Assembly: GCA_030765055.1 (NCBI GenBank)
Contig: CM060947.1
Coordinates: 224,767,625 to 224,831,624, forward strand
Source: Mantis religiosa
Taxonomy: Eukaryota > Arthropoda > Insecta > Mantodea > Mantidae
Direction of reading: 5' to 3'
DNA length: 64,000 bases
The notes under the pieces are model-generated. The model made no database searches. It was given only the letters and a program-made list of their open reading frames with translations, and was not told where the DNA came from. Position numbers and translations under genes: made by a program. This document shows positions 36,600 through 49,093 of this stretch, piece after piece (the first letter of the stretch is position 1; each line of letters starts with the position of its first letter).

Positions 36600-36885
36600 A
36601 TCGTATCCCCTTGATAGTAAAATGTCCTGTGATACAGCGGCACTGGCAAAGTTTTGGAAGTTCAGAACACGTCAGTTGGAGAGACATGTAGCACTCTAGC
36701 CCTGCGTAAACACAGAAACGCTATCGACAGATAACAGGAATCTCCTGAATTTCCCCTTCACCACTTCTATAAAACGTTTGTAGAATATTCTAGAACGCTT
36801 TGTGGAAACCTTCAGCTGCTATATAAGCCAGCATGTTTGCGAGAAGACGGAGAATTAGTGAGTGAGCCTCTGGTGAACTAATAAA
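36600..36885 (+). other. LTR-like or promoter-like stretch
   Basis: It has a TATA box (tatataagcc near 36820) about 40 bp before 'gaattagtgagtgagcc', then 'aataaatgatg'. This resembles the TATA-to-start layout in the solo LTRs at 8960 and 29369. No matching termini or TSD were found, so it stays a candidate. Confidence 0.25.
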
Positions 36886-37060
36886 TGATGAGGTCTAGGG
36901 ATAGCGTACTAGAATCAGGTTCTCAAAGTCGCGGATTCAAACCCCGCAGAGGGCGATGAATGTTTTTGAGCGAAGAAACCTTAGCATGGCTTCGCTTGGA
37001 TGCGTGGTACATTTATGGGACGCTATGATGTCCTTCGCCTAATTTGGAATGGGACACTGA
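36886..37060 (+). repeat. Possible tRNA-like SINE fragment
   Basis: A good T-arm-like 'gcggattcaaaccccgc' at about 36940 is preceded by poor A-box-like sequence. It may be the head of another SINE family. Confidence 0.25.
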
Positions 37061-38118
37061 GAAACAAAACAGTTACAGATGTATTACTTTATCTTGACAG
37101 AAATCATGCGTGGTAGGGATGAGTAGCAACTGTGGTGGGGATAGTGCACCTATCGCCACAATGCGTAACACGCGTAAGATTAGGAGAGGTGAATGCCGTG
37201 CACAAGGTGTCCAGAAACAAATCTCACTCTCGAAGCCAGCATTGCAGCTCTTATAAACTAAGTTGTAATTCTTACTGTGGTACATAGGCGTTTTGAACAA
37301 CACTCTGTTCTCCTCCAGCATGCATGATAACCAAGTGTCGGCCTTTCGACATCGCTGCAGAGTCCCTGTAACGAATTTCACTCCAGGCATATGGTCTAGT
37401 GTGTGCTGCTTTGATATGTTTCATCCATGTAAACTATATAAACTTCACTGCGATATCTCTGAATATTTCGTAAATACTTAAGCATTTTTGCCCGTATGGT
37501 ACGATTTTCGATTAAAATTTGTATGTCACGCTGAGGGTTTCTGTTATTTTTTTATTTTTATTTATTTTTTTCCACATAAATCCTAGCTTCAAAAGAACTC
37601 TTCTTAATGTTCAGAAACAGCCTGGGAAGTCACTAGAATTTTGAAGCTTCATAAGCACTTTCTTCAGAGTTAGTCTTTGCTTTTCTGTGTTTTAAAAATG
37701 ATTAGCATTTGATGTAACTACTTCTGAATTAAGTGGTCCAAATTATATTCTGTGCATGTTCTTAATCTTTGTTTACTGGGCATAGAGGAGGACGTTTTTG
37801 CACTAGCACCAATGGCTTTTCATTCCTTAATAACTCTCCTAAACTGATTTCAGACACAACTGTTGCCTCAGATGCCTTTTCCCAGATTTTCATAGCAGAC
37901 CCAGACAATTGTTTTTTTTTTTTTTCATAAATCTATAGGCATTGGTTATTGCATCTCGTATTTTTAAATGGAGCACTTTATTTCCTAATACGATGCTAGG
38001 GGGCGCCAATTCCAAATGCTCTCTTGGAACCAGGAGACACGCACATTTTGAAACAAGCTGTAGTATTGTCGAGTAGCTCTGCACGTGTTTACTTGCTCAT
38101 AGCTGGTACGCAACTGAC
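37061..38118. other. Unassigned DNA
   Basis: An open frame of 105 codons at 37073-37390 on the minus strand has no recognised domain. A T run lies at 37911-37926. Confidence 0.4.
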
Positions 38119-38188
38119 CTGCCCTCCACTCAAGTTGAAATCGTTCTGAAGTGGACTCGTCCAGATACCACTGCGCATCGCTCTCCAT
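38119..38188 (-). other. Candidate 70-nt exon, unknown protein
   Basis: On the minus strand an acceptor-like 'cttttatatcttgacag' precedes ATGGAGAGCGATGCGCAGTG. The frame reads MESDAQWYLDESTSERFQLE then WRA. A donor-like AG|GTCAGT follows. The base composition and mix of residues look coding, in contrast to the surrounding AT-rich DNA. I do not recognise the protein, and such splice-site pairs also occur by chance. Confidence 0.22.
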
Positions 38189-39240
38189 CTGTCAAGATAT
38201 AAAAGTGCATATGTAAATAGCTTCCGCAAAAAGGCGAATAAAAGAATCAATTGTGGCTCTCCGAGGAGTTTATGACGTCTGACGTGCAGTGATTGTTGCC
38301 ACTACGAGAGATTAGAGAAGTCTTGTGTTCGACTCCTCAAGAGTGAACTATCCGAAAGAGAGGACAGTTTTGTTTTGTTTTATTTTATTTTATGTCCTTT
38401 GTTTTTTTATTATTATCCACTATATCGCGAAGACAGAGGAGTGCCAGCGAAAATCAGAACTGATGACGGGAAAGATAATGCTCGATAAAATTACACTATT
38501 TAAATTGCAAAGCTTGGTAAACCTCGTGCACTAAGTTCATTATGCCATGTTGATCTCCTATGTTATAAATTACAAGTAATGACTGGTTCGGAAATATCTA
38601 TGCACTAAAGTTACACCACATTGAGTGCCACGAAGCACATTGTCATTGCTTTGTAAGACACCGAGACGATAGCAAATGCTCCATTTTCGTGTAGGGAAGT
38701 TCATTAAAGCAGGTAGTATGATGAAAGCTTTTATGTCTAGCAGTGTAACTAGACGGTCCTTATAGAGCAAAGTTTCTGACAAAGTAGCAGCTCATTAATA
38801 TGCCATGTACTTTACTGTACATTTTACGACAAGAGTTGCTGCCATTAAAATTATGGCTAAAGGTTGCCATGGTGACTCTCTTGCCGATACTTTCTGATGG
38901 AGCTCTGACTCGTGACTACCTCTTTTTGCCTCAAGCATCACAGCTCCGGAATAATTTGTTGTATCTGTTCCATTAACCTTCTTTCAACTTAAATGTTCAA
39001 CAACTGCAATAACCATGTACTTCCAAGGTCCGAATGTACATTGATTCAATACTTCAACACAAAAGGTACGAATTATACTACTAAGGCCGTATATTTCTGG
39101 CTTTGGCATAAATATTATTAGCATTTATGCGTTATATGTTGTATTTTATTATTTTACATGTAAACGACACATTTATTGACAAAATAAGACATGTGTTAAT
39201 TTACCGCACCATTTGTTATGCTTACTGTCATGTAATATAT
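38189..39240. other. Unassigned DNA
   Basis: No coding or repeat signal was recognised. Confidence 0.5.
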
Positions 39241-39242
39241 TA

Positions 39243-40565
39243 CGAGGGTGGGTCAAAAAGTAATGTCTCCTATTGTTTTTCCATAAATAAGTAAGTTATG
39301 TGAAAACTTTGAATTTGGCGCAATTCCTCAAACCTTCTTCTCCAGTCACCTGCAGTAGTAACTTCCTAAGTCAACAGGTGGCAGCACTGCATCCTCTTGC
39401 AAAATGACTGATATCAAGATTCGTATTAGACAGCGTTCTGTGATTGAATTTTTGACTGCGGAAGGTGAAACGCCAATTCGCATTCACGAAAGGCTAAAAA
39501 TGTGTATGGTGATGCAACGTTGGATGTGAGCACTGTTAGACGATGGGTTCTTCGCTATAACGAAGCTGAAGGGCAAACACCATTGGCAGATGAAAAGCAA
39601 AGCGGCAGGCCGGTGACTGCTGTGACTCCTTGCAACATTCAGCAAGTCGATGACATCATTCGTGGTGATCGCCGGGTAACAACAGTGGAATTGTGTCACA
39701 TTACCTCCCTCAGCAAAGGCAGTGTGATGATAATTATTCAACAACTGGGTTACTTAAAAGTTTGTTCACGTTGTTAACCGCCCAAAACAATGAAATAAGG
39801 AAAGAATAGCCTCCGAACACTTGCAGCACTTCAATTTGGAGGGAGAGGAGTTTCTGGAAAAAAATTGTTACTGGAGACGAAACGTGGGTTTACTTTTTTG
39901 AACCTGAAACAAAGAGGTAGTCAATGGAATGGCATCATACAACGTCACCGAAGAAAAAAAATTCAAACCTCAGCGGCCGACAGGGAAAGTTATGGCGACA
40001 GTGTTTTGGAGTGCAGAGAGTGTGCTTATGATTGACTTTTGGAGCAGGGATGCAAAATAAATTCTGTCCAATAAGTCAGAACTCTCAAAAAGCTGAAAGC
40101 ACGTCTTCGCCGAGTTCACCCAACAAAAACTATGGCGGATGTTCTTCTTTTGCATGAAAATGCAAGACGACACACCAGTCGTTACAGTACTGCAGAAATT
40201 GAGAAATTGGGATGGCAGGTATTACCCCACCTTCCATACAGCCCTGACCTGGCACCATCAGACTTCCATCTGTTCGGGCCACTTAAAGAAGCTCATCGTG
40301 GGATTCGTTTTGAAGATGAGGAGGCTGTTAAAATGTCCATGCATCAATGGCTTAGGAAGCAATATCGTGTGTTTTACCACACTGGAATGCATGCCCTAGT
40401 TAAAAGGTGGACCAAGACTGTGGAAAAAGACGGAGATTATATTGAATAGTGACAAATTAATCGTCAATGTTGTAGATTTCAAGATATGTAAATTGGATTC
40501 AGTTTTCTTGGCAATTAAAAGAGAGAGAAACAAAATAGAAGGCATTACTTTTTGACCTACCCACG
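39243..40565 (+). mobile_element. mariner M4, full length
   Basis: At 1323 bp this is the usual mariner size. The left TIR cgagggtgggtcaaaaagta, then atgtctcc, pairs with the inverted right TIR (cgtgggtaggtcaaaaagta, then atgccttc). TA flanks lie at 39241-39242 and 40566-40567. It differs in TIR and protein from M1/M2, M3, M5 and M6 and so represents another mariner lineage. Confidence 0.93.
39404..40449 (+). pseudogene. mariner transposase, inactivated (M4)
   Basis: The start ATG at 39404 gives MTDIKIRIRQRSVIEFLTAE. A one-base loss in an A run at about 39497 moves the frame to NVYGDATLDVSTVRRWVLRY, then DEKQSGRPVTAVTP. More stops and shifts follow after 39777. The first catalytic block (TGDETW) is readable near 39870. 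From 40132 the frame has LLHENARRH, with Glu where the second catalytic Asp should be, then LPYSPDLAPSDFHLF with the third Asp intact. The C-terminus ends at 40449. Lesions in both frame and active site make it inactive. Confidence 0.9.
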
Positions 40566-40567
40566 TA

Positions 40568-42068
40568 ATTTCCTTCATCCATACTTCATAAAGCATAAAT
40601 GTTAAAATCCAACAACAGTGACACGCCCTTTAAAAATCTAAATAATCCTTTAGCTGATATGTACCTACTGCAACGTTTTATGTGAATAAAAACTGAATAT
40701 TTATCTAGATTAGCAACAGATATAATCAAAAGCTGCAGTAAAAATACTTTGCACGGTGGATAGAGGAAGTCATGCGAGCCTTTTATTTTCCTAATTTTCG
40801 GAAGATAAGTAACTAATTTCGGTAGCCATCGCTGCACTGCACGTTGTCAAGGTGCCAGAGAACAAACGAACACATACATATCTATCGAGGTAAAGTTACT
40901 AATAAGTGCCGCGAGCCTATATCTCGACCGAGAAAACAGAAGCTAAATGTATTTGGGCGTGAAGAGTAAACACAACAAAGTGAAGTGGCTTCTTGTTGAA
41001 GAGGTCCACAAGGGGTCCGACTGTAATTGTAGAGCTCTCGAAAACCTGCCCACGTCCTTTGCATTACATGTCTTGCTAGAAGCTGTTGTTTTAAACGGCT
41101 AGCTTCGAGTGTTTTCACACAGCCACCGCTGAAACCTATTGAAACGTGCTGCGAATTAAAGATGTGAGGGTTCATGAACTACTCTTTAACGATTGAAGGT
41201 CGATTCGCCTACGCTACAGCAGAGAAAATCGAAAAAAAGAAACCCTGCAAAGCCGACACACACTGTAGTGCACTTGGCATAAAGAAACAGGATGTTTTAT
41301 TATTTTTATGGCGTGGTTTAACGCCTGCACTTACAACATTCTGTACCACAAAGTCAAACATTCATTGGACACTGATATAGTATTTATCCGAGAGCATTCC
41401 ACCGATGGCTCTATCATAATCTTTCCTATCACCTCATCTATCTTCTACTTTCACTTCCGGGCTGATCACTTATCCCGGAATCTCTCTGATACATGCTTTG
41501 CAAATCTGGCAGAACAGATACAAAATAATCATAGAGTAATAACATTGTAGAGGTAGGGCAGTGTGCCTCCTCTAAACCAACACAAATTGATACTGAACAA
41601 AATGGTATACATACTTCAATAGTGAGAATTTATACAGTAGAACAGAAGTATAGAAAAGCAAATGTTGAACAGGAGATCATTCAGAAGTAGAAGTGTCATC
41701 ACTGTAAAGCAGGTCCTGTGGTAGTCGTCGCGTTGGCCGGCGATTTCGGACGCAGATGTTATACGTCACAACTCCTGGAACGTGGCTTAGATTGTAGAAT
41801 AAGCCTCGAGCAATCTGTCGGATGAAATGGTAGAGAGGAAGAGGTCCCAGCTCATGATGCAGCTGTTATAACGAAACCTCTGATCCTCAACCCGTTGCCT
41901 ACGGTCCTCGAGAAAATAAGGAATACTTAAAGGAAATACAGGAATTCACACGCACACGTGCACTCATATCTTAGCGCTGGCGGAAGTTCGTGCCACAATA
42001 TTGTTAGTGCAACTTCTTATTCTTAACTTAGTTTTCCATAGCACTTCATTTTCCTTAAGATGTAATGC
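40568..42068. other. Unassigned DNA
   Basis: No coding or repeat signal was recognised. The 41170-41550 open frames have no motif. Confidence 0.5.
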
Positions 42069-42077
42069 ATACTTGTG

Positions 42078-42727
42078 GGACAGGGATGTCATTACGGTAG
42101 GGATTCGGTACGTAGGCCACCATGTTGGGCCCACTGTTCCTATGCCTACAAATGGGGGCACCCCGGGAGGAAGGATGAGGTGAAAGAGACAGAGGGTGTC
42201 CGACCCAAGGAGCCACGACAGTACAGAGGGCAGGGTCCCTAGAATTTACTTCGATAGAGACCTCCCCCGACAGGCCAGGACAACGAACTCGCTTCCCTAC
42301 AGCGGGACGGCAACGAGCCTAACAGCCAAGTCCTAATGGTCCAAGGCCTGCGATCCGAGCACCAAAGGTTCCTGGCTGGCGGTCCCGAAATGTTCCCAGC
42401 AGAGGAGCGGGGACCGACAACCGACCTACCGGAGAAGGAAGTAGTTTTCCTCACGGCATATCATCCTGCCATGCACCACCGAGACTCCCGCCGACACTTC
42501 TACCCTGAAAGAAACCACCAGATGAGAGATGATATGAAATGATAATGGAGATGAAATGGAGGAACTGGAAATTCCGGGGATGTAATTAACCTACCCAACG
42601 TTTGCCTAGCGACCCGGTAAAAGCCCCTAAAAATACCATGGGTCAGGTAGGTCGGCCACGGGTATCGAACATGGGCCTCCCAAATGCAGGCCACAGACGA
42701 AACCGCCTGAACCATCCCGCTCGGTAA
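42078..42727 (-). mobile_element. SINE-B copy 2, long form (about 650 bp)
   Basis: The minus-strand head accgagcgggatggttcagg starts at 42727 and includes a B-box-like 'tgttcgatacccgtgg'. The body carries 'gggtcgctaggcaaacgttggg', 'catttcatctccattatc' and a long GC-rich 3' half shared with 1-430. The 3' end has 'ggcctacgtaccgaatccc', like the end of the 55061 copy. Flanks atacttgtg (42069-42077) and atacttatg (42728-42736) form a probable 9-bp TSD with one mismatch. Confidence 0.82.
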
Positions 42728-42736
42728 ATACTTATG

Positions 42737-43610
42737 ACGAACCTCCAGTTCATTCACTAGGGCATCCGACACAAGGCCCTCTAATCTAGAACTTTCTGGA
42801 TAGCTTTTCTGGAGACAGCTAGAACAGAAAGCAGATTTTTTTTTTTTTTTTGTATCTGACAGCACTTTTGGCGGTAACGTGGACGAGATGCACCTTTGAG
42901 GCCTCCCCTCTACCGGCAGATAAATATACTATTTGAGAGGTGGGTCTTGCCCGCGTAATATAAAGATGTGTAATTTCGCCAGGTGCATAGATACAATAAT
43001 TGTTTTGAATATATATTTATTGCAACGCAATGTACTGCAAAGCTAATTATGCAGCTATAAAAGTTTACTATGAAGAATATACGAAATGATAAGTCAATGA
43101 ACATTTATTTGACAATGTACATCTGTTTTTCTGCATATTGTGAACCTGTCATATAAAATAAAAATATTTCATATGATCTCAATTCTTTTCCATCACCTAC
43201 AGTTTCCTCACAATGAAATTCATTACAAACCATAACATTAGCAGAATATGTTCTAGGAATGTAAAATAAAGTAGTGTTACAATATTAACAAAACTTTTAT
43301 CCAAATCTAAACAAGAAAATCTCTCTCGTACATAGTCTTATGTGTTCATTTTCTTATATTTCCTTTCTATCTTCCCCTTAAACCTGTCTGTATTGCGAGA
43401 AGGTGTGCTTGAGGCCTTTCTGTCATAACATCATTTATTCCTTCTAGATTGGGACCAGTCATTTTATAGCGTCCAGTGTCTCTTTTTGCGACTAACTGAT
43501 CCTGTATCTTGGAAATGTTTTATGCACCTATTGGTTTTAAAAGACATAATGATGCTAACAGTAAAATACATTGTAATCAATGACAAAATATTTATATCTT
43601 ATACTGATAA
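42737..43610. other. Unassigned DNA with T run
   Basis: A T run lies at 42837-42851. Nothing else was recognised up to the LINE. Confidence 0.5.
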
Positions 43611-44249
43611 AACTTAAGACGTTTATGTTTCAAACAAAAGTATGCCAATTTGACGGTGCTAATATATCAAGGCGAAGGAATCGACTGTAATGACCGAGTG
43701 ACCTATTTAGGTCTTGTAATGGACCAGGGACTCACCTGGGGCAAACACATTAATACAACCAGAGCCAAGGCCAATGACCAGCTAAACAAATTATTTCCAA
43801 TATTTAATATAAACAGCCAACTTAAAGTACATATGGGCCTTACCCTGTATAAGACACTGCTAAGGCCTATTATCACGTATGCAGCTCGCGTGTGGGGATA
43901 TGCTGCAAAAACTCACTTACACAAATTACAAATGCTACAAAACAGAATAATCAGAATAATTGCAAAGAAACCGCCGGTAGCACTGGACAGTCTGTTGCAC
44001 AACGAATTAAAACTACACTCAATTGAGGAATTTATCAAAAGACTCAGCTTCAACGTCTATAAGCGCAAAGATAAAAACACTAACGCACTAATACAGCGAA
44101 TAGGCGCTTACGAAACAGAATACAATAAACATAAAAGACCGCTCTCCGTATTTGATAGGACCATAGGAATGGAAGACCCAGAAATAGACATCCAAGAGTA
44201 TCTAAACACTCTCGTAAGACTTCCACAGAAGAAGCAAGATTACCCATGA
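43611..44249 (+). pseudogene. Jockey-like reverse transcriptase C-terminus
   Basis: The frame is open for 212 codons with no internal stop. The block VTYLGLVMDQGLTWGKHI follows the missing catalytic YxDD, then comes LYKTLLRPIITYAARVWGYA and LQMLQNRIIRIIAKKPP, the typical end of Jockey-clade ORF2. The endonuclease, fingers and palm are absent, so it cannot work. The lack of stops suggests a relatively recent insertion. Confidence 0.88.
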
Positions 44250-44890
44250 CTATACACCACACCCTGACATTTGGCAGTCCACAAAGTCCTTGCTCTCAAT
44301 CAAGGCGGCTCTGGCGGGGAGGCAACCCCCTCCCCCACACTTACACGGCATATCACTATAAATAATGGTTAGATCAATCTTATGCAAACAAATTCAACTT
44401 AGAATTAACCTCATACGAGACGCAGCTTACGCGCAGTACTAACAATCATACATATGTACACACTAATTTTACTGGTAAGGATAATACACGACTAACGCTA
44501 TCCTACTCTATCATTGAGGAAGCAACCACTACGTTAGGACGGCGTTTCCTATTGGAAACGACACTACACCCCACTACATCCCTCATCATGAATCCGCGAG
44601 GGGTTATTCAGCGCTTCTGCCATGCTTATATCCTAGCACCCAACCTCACATCGGTTAGGCCATACGGCCAACCTGTACACGCTCTCCATGAATCCACAGG
44701 TGCTTATAGCGGTACTGCTGGAATTCCTCTCCTAACTACTCTCCGGTAGAGGTTTTTTAGTGGGTAGTACCTTCGGGTGAAGCTCACACTCCCGGCTGCA
44801 CCATCCCAGTACAGTCGGGGTTAGTCCTTAAATGAATTTTTCCTCCACTTGGGAGAAAAAAAAACTGGAAACTGGAAACTTTTAACATCA
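43611..44890 (+). mobile_element. Jockey-like LINE, 5'-truncated 3' end
   Basis: It consists of the C-terminal part of a reverse transcriptase frame (to 44249) followed by about 640 bp of 3' UTR. It ends in an A run and short 'actggaaact' repeats at about 44858-44882. The truncated 5' side is typical of incomplete target-primed reverse transcription. I could not place a TSD. Confidence 0.8.
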
Positions 44891-46015
44891 CGCTACGAGG
44901 GACTTGTCTGAATGCTGGATAGCGTTGCTGTGGTTTAAATTATACTTATATGTCACACCCATTTTAATGCTGGTACGAAAGTAGCATTCAACCATGAAGA
45001 CGGGGTGCTATTTTGTTCATATCCAGGGGAAGCTGGTTGTATTAGTTACCGGCACAACCACACTAAGAGCGCTGTAATTTGCTTACTGTTCCACAAGCAT
45101 TACCGCTACTTCTCCGTAGAGGGCACTATGTTTTCAAGATAGACTCGCCAATCAACTATGACGTCATTCTTGCTCTATAGGAGGGCGGGAAATAACAAAT
45201 AGAAATGAACAAAGTGCATTTCTCGAAGTTTAAACACAATTTGTCATATACAGAATGTAGGGAAGATGCATAATAATTCTGCTCCTCTTTCTTTGAATAT
45301 TGATGTGGGGATTTTATGTAACGCGTGAAAGTTATAATGTGTTTATACCGGAACGTATTTACATTCCGTTATTTCAGGTTTACTTAATTGTTTTCGTATG
45401 CTCTATATCTATATTCAAAATTTGAGTTAAGTCTTTTAGTCCGATAGATACGTTTATATCAAGTGCATTTCCTGCAGTTCAGCCAATGCCATCAGTAAAG
45501 TCACTTACAAGTACGTCCAGGTTAGTCGTAACAGCAACTGAAGCTAAAACAAAAAACAAGCAACTAAGACAGGAACTCTGGCAAAGTTCCGGAAGAGTGA
45601 GTGAGAGACGATGGAAGAGGATGAAGAAGACGGAGGATTTGCTCTCATATTTTTTCATCTCTGTATTGACTCAGCGTTGAAGTTGCTGGAAGTAAACTGG
45701 TACGAGAAACGTCTCATAGATATGTACATATTCTGGCAGATATTTGTGTGCAGGCAGTTGAGGCTAAGTTCGTAATGCAAATACTGCAAATGCCTCCTGC
45801 AGAAAAGGCACACATTTAGATTTAAATATTTTCTATCTGAAAACTGCGCAATTTAAAATCCAAATTAGGTTCCTAGTTGCAACGTAACAGACAATTCCAG
45901 GAGTATAGTTTCCTCTTTAATGAAGGAATTTGAAATATAATATGAATTCAAATTTAATAAACACCAATTACTATTCATAAGGTATCGGTCACCAGGTATT
46001 AGTAATTAGCAACAG
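44891..46015. other. Unassigned DNA
   Basis: It includes a palindromic 'tgacgtca' near 45160. A possible small exon with splice-like borders at 45478-45520 was not strong enough to call. Confidence 0.45.
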
Positions 46016-46017
46016 TA

Positions 46018-47321
46018 AAACAAGGGCTGTTCAATAAAGAATGATCATAATTTTTTTACACTTATAATTTTTGCACTAAAATTCAAACTTATTATATTCT
46101 GTTAGCTTAATGTGAAACAAACACGCCGTAGTAGTTTCACTGATGGTACTCCTGGTTCCCTCCTGTGTGAACCAGACCAGTTCAGGCATCTTCAGTATCG
46201 CCTAACGCTGCAATGGAAGTAACACGCGAGAAGCAATATGCGGCTTTGAAATTCTGCTTTCGTCACAACAGATCTTCAGTTGAGACCTATACAATGTTAC
46301 AGGAGGCATATGGAGAGTCTGTTCTTCCCTACAGCAGAGCTCCAAGGTGGTTTAAAATGTTTAAAAGGGGAGACAATCAATTTCAAAGAAAGGTGGCCCC
46401 GGTGCTCCAATTACTGCTCTTACGGAAGAAAACATCAACACTGCTGCTGCCATTGTGAGGGAGGATCGACGAATTACCTTAAGATCATTTTCTGAAATAC
46501 TGAACATTTCATTGGGTGCCATCCACACGTTGTTGATAGAAACAGTACGCATGAGACGTGTTTGTGCGCGATGGGCTCCAAGACTGTTGATTCCCGAACA
46601 AAAGAACATTCGCATGCAGTTAAAGTTGTTGTTAGAGGAAATTAAGGAGTTTCTTTCAAACGCAATCACTGCTGATGAAACTTGGCTACATCATTTTGAT
46701 ACTGAGAGCAAACAGCAAAGCTCAGTGTGGAGTTCTCCTTCATCACCAACCCCCCAAAAAGCAAAAGTAGTTGCTTCTGCTGGGAAAATTATGCTCATCT
46801 CATTCTTTGATATTCATGGAATGGTTTATCAGCATGTTGTGCCTGCACACACATCAGTAACTGGACAATACTACAAGGACGTCCTGAAAACATTGCAAGT
46901 TCGTATCAGGGCAAAAGACTACATTTCCGTGAAGTAGGCTGGATGCTGCACCACGATAATGCGTGGCCGCATATTGCCAATGTTGTTGCTGAATATCTTG
47001 CAAAAATCAACGTGATGTGCATCCCTCACCCTCGCTGTAGTCCGGATTTTGCCCCATGTGACATTTTTCTATTCCCTAACTTGAAGAAACGCCTTCGCGG
47101 ATGGCATCCATCATCACAAGCAGTGGTGAAGGCTTCGGAGGTGATTTTGAAGGATCTCTCAAAAATGGTTTCCAGCATGTCTTTGAAGACTCACAGAAAC
47201 GCTGGGACAAGTACATCACATTCAGGGGAGACTATTTTGAGAAGGACCATCAAAATTATGAAGATGAGTAAAGGTACGTTGTAAAAAATATTTGTGATCA
47301 TTCTTTATTGAACAGCCGTCG
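46018..47321 (+). mobile_element. mariner M5, full length, nearly intact
   Basis: 1304 bp. The TIR cores 'ggctgttcaataaagaatga' then 'tca' are identical at both ends (left about 46025-46047). TA lies at 46016-46017 and 47322-47323. The outermost bases differ slightly (left aaacaag, right inverted cgac). TIR identity and a readable transposase make it the youngest-looking DNA transposon here. Confidence 0.92.
46213..47271 (+). pseudogene. mariner transposase, few frameshifts (M5)
   Basis: The ATG at 46213 gives MEVTREKQYAALKFCFRHNR with the HTH region. After a frame change near 46380 it reads GGPGAPITALTEENI and VREDRRITLRSFSEIL. The first catalytic block is ITADETWLHHFD. After a second change near 46915 come MLHHDNAWPH and CSPDFAPCDIFLFPNLKKRL, with the second and third Asp at D34D spacing. 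After a third change near 47167 the frame reads RWDKYITFRGDYFEKDHQNY and stops at 47269-47271. All three changes have the same sense (one base lost), the last two within A runs. The catalytic residues are all present. Confidence 0.9.
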
Positions 47322-47323
47322 TA

Positions 47324-49082
47324 TTTTTTGTCATAGCATAGGTTTAGAGCCTCTTAAACTCAAAATAGGACACTGGAACTGCTTTGGACATCCTGTTGTT
47401 TTGCAGTATGCCCAAGTGAATTTTCAATTTTCTTATTATGTGTTAATTATTCACTTTTACAAAAGGTTATGTTTCATTTTCAGATAATTGGGATAAATGG
47501 GTAGGGAAAATAAATGGATGCTTCAAGCGATTGTCAAACATAATAAAACGGCTACTGGGCATTCATTTGAAATAAAATTTTATTCCATTTTATGATAAAA
47601 AGTACGAAAACATAAAAGTGGTTTTCCTTCAAGAATATAATATGTTGTGACTTCGACCAATAATTTTGGAAATCGTGGTAATGACAATTATCTGTACTAT
47701 TTTCTCACCTAGCTCATTCTGTCACCAATAATGTGAACTATTTCTAATTTTAATTTGTCAATTTCCTATTGCGCAATTTCATTTCACTTTCTTCACATTG
47801 ATGTAGCTACGCAACAATGCACACCTGACGTGGCCTCTTTTTCCCGACACACTTGCTGGTGAATCGAACACAAGACCTTTCTAATCCAATGCAATAACAG
47901 TACTCATCACGGTCGTCACAAACACTCTAGAACAGTAACGGTCACTGACCTACTCACGTACCCACTGACCTACTTATTGATTTGCTTCATCGGTCTTCCT
48001 CGCAAACACCACGGCCCATTCACTAACACGTTGAAAGGTTGACACGTTTTGCGAAGGTGTTCGCTTAATATAGTCATAAGAGCCTTTCAGAATGTTCGCG
48101 ACGCTCAAAACATCCAGAAGGTTCTCATCATATCACGATAGCGCTTATCGCATTTGCGGTGGGTGAGGTGCGTCTTTCTTGTTTACTGTTGTGACCTTCC
48201 GACAACCTTGCAAAATGTCGCTGCGTCACAATACCTAGGATACAGATAATGCTAGGAAGTTTAATTAGGTATAAACTGTGTGCATCTATATAAATTCTAT
48301 AGCACGTATTTCTCTATTTCTAACAATTTACCAAGTTTACAAATGTTTCACAAGCTATTCTCAGAAAATGTTATACATATGGTACACTACTTAGTCATCA
48401 AAGCCTCGTTTAAGAAAGGCAAACTAAAAATAAAAAATATAGTTGTAAATGTGGTGAAGTATTTCCTTTAAAACTTTTGTGTCTCATTCTTGGAAGCTAT
48501 AGACTCCACATATCAATTTTGGCATATAGCTACCATCATATTAATAATTTCACAATTAAAAAATATATATTGAATTTCGTAGACTAATTTGAAAACCTCT
48601 TAAATTCTAAATGAGCTTTGTATGTTTGATGAACTTACTGCACAAAAATATAGAACGCATTATATTAAACAAGTATATGAAATAAAGATTATCGTGGAAT
48701 TTATAGGAGTTTTCAAATGGCTTTACATTCTTTAGGAAATCCCTATTTATTTCCTTATTGTCTGTCCAGATCATGATGGACAGCTAATTTTCAAACAATT
48801 GAATAGCGATCCACTTTTTAAAGATTTGCCTATTCCTGTATTCCCATAACCCCCTGACGCCGACAAGAAAATATAAAGCATTTCAAGTTCTCTAAATGTA
48901 TATTTTGATTGTCATTAAATAGAAAGAAAAATCAGTCTTTTTAGAAATAATTTACTGAACTGTAACTAGAGAAATTTGCATGAATGTACCATAATTTTAG
49001 TAGTGTTACAGCACTGATACTGGAGACGGCACAACAGTCGGTGGACAATGACGATACCTCGAGCGATATACTCATTAGAAGC
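47324..49082. other. Unassigned DNA, possible LTR-like part
   Basis: Part 47830-48230 is GC-richer. Read on the minus strand it begins TGTGACGC, has a TATA-like 'tatattaagc' and then 'gttagtgaatggg', a layout like the LTRs in this window. No second terminus or TSD was found. Confidence 0.3.
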
Positions 49083-49093
49083 GAAATTTGGGG

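Noticed and set aside
45478..45520. Small exon flanked by 'tttcctgcag' and 'CCAG|GTTAGT'
   Set aside because: Splice-like borders over 43 nt with nothing coding-like inside. Such pairs are expected by chance in this much DNA.
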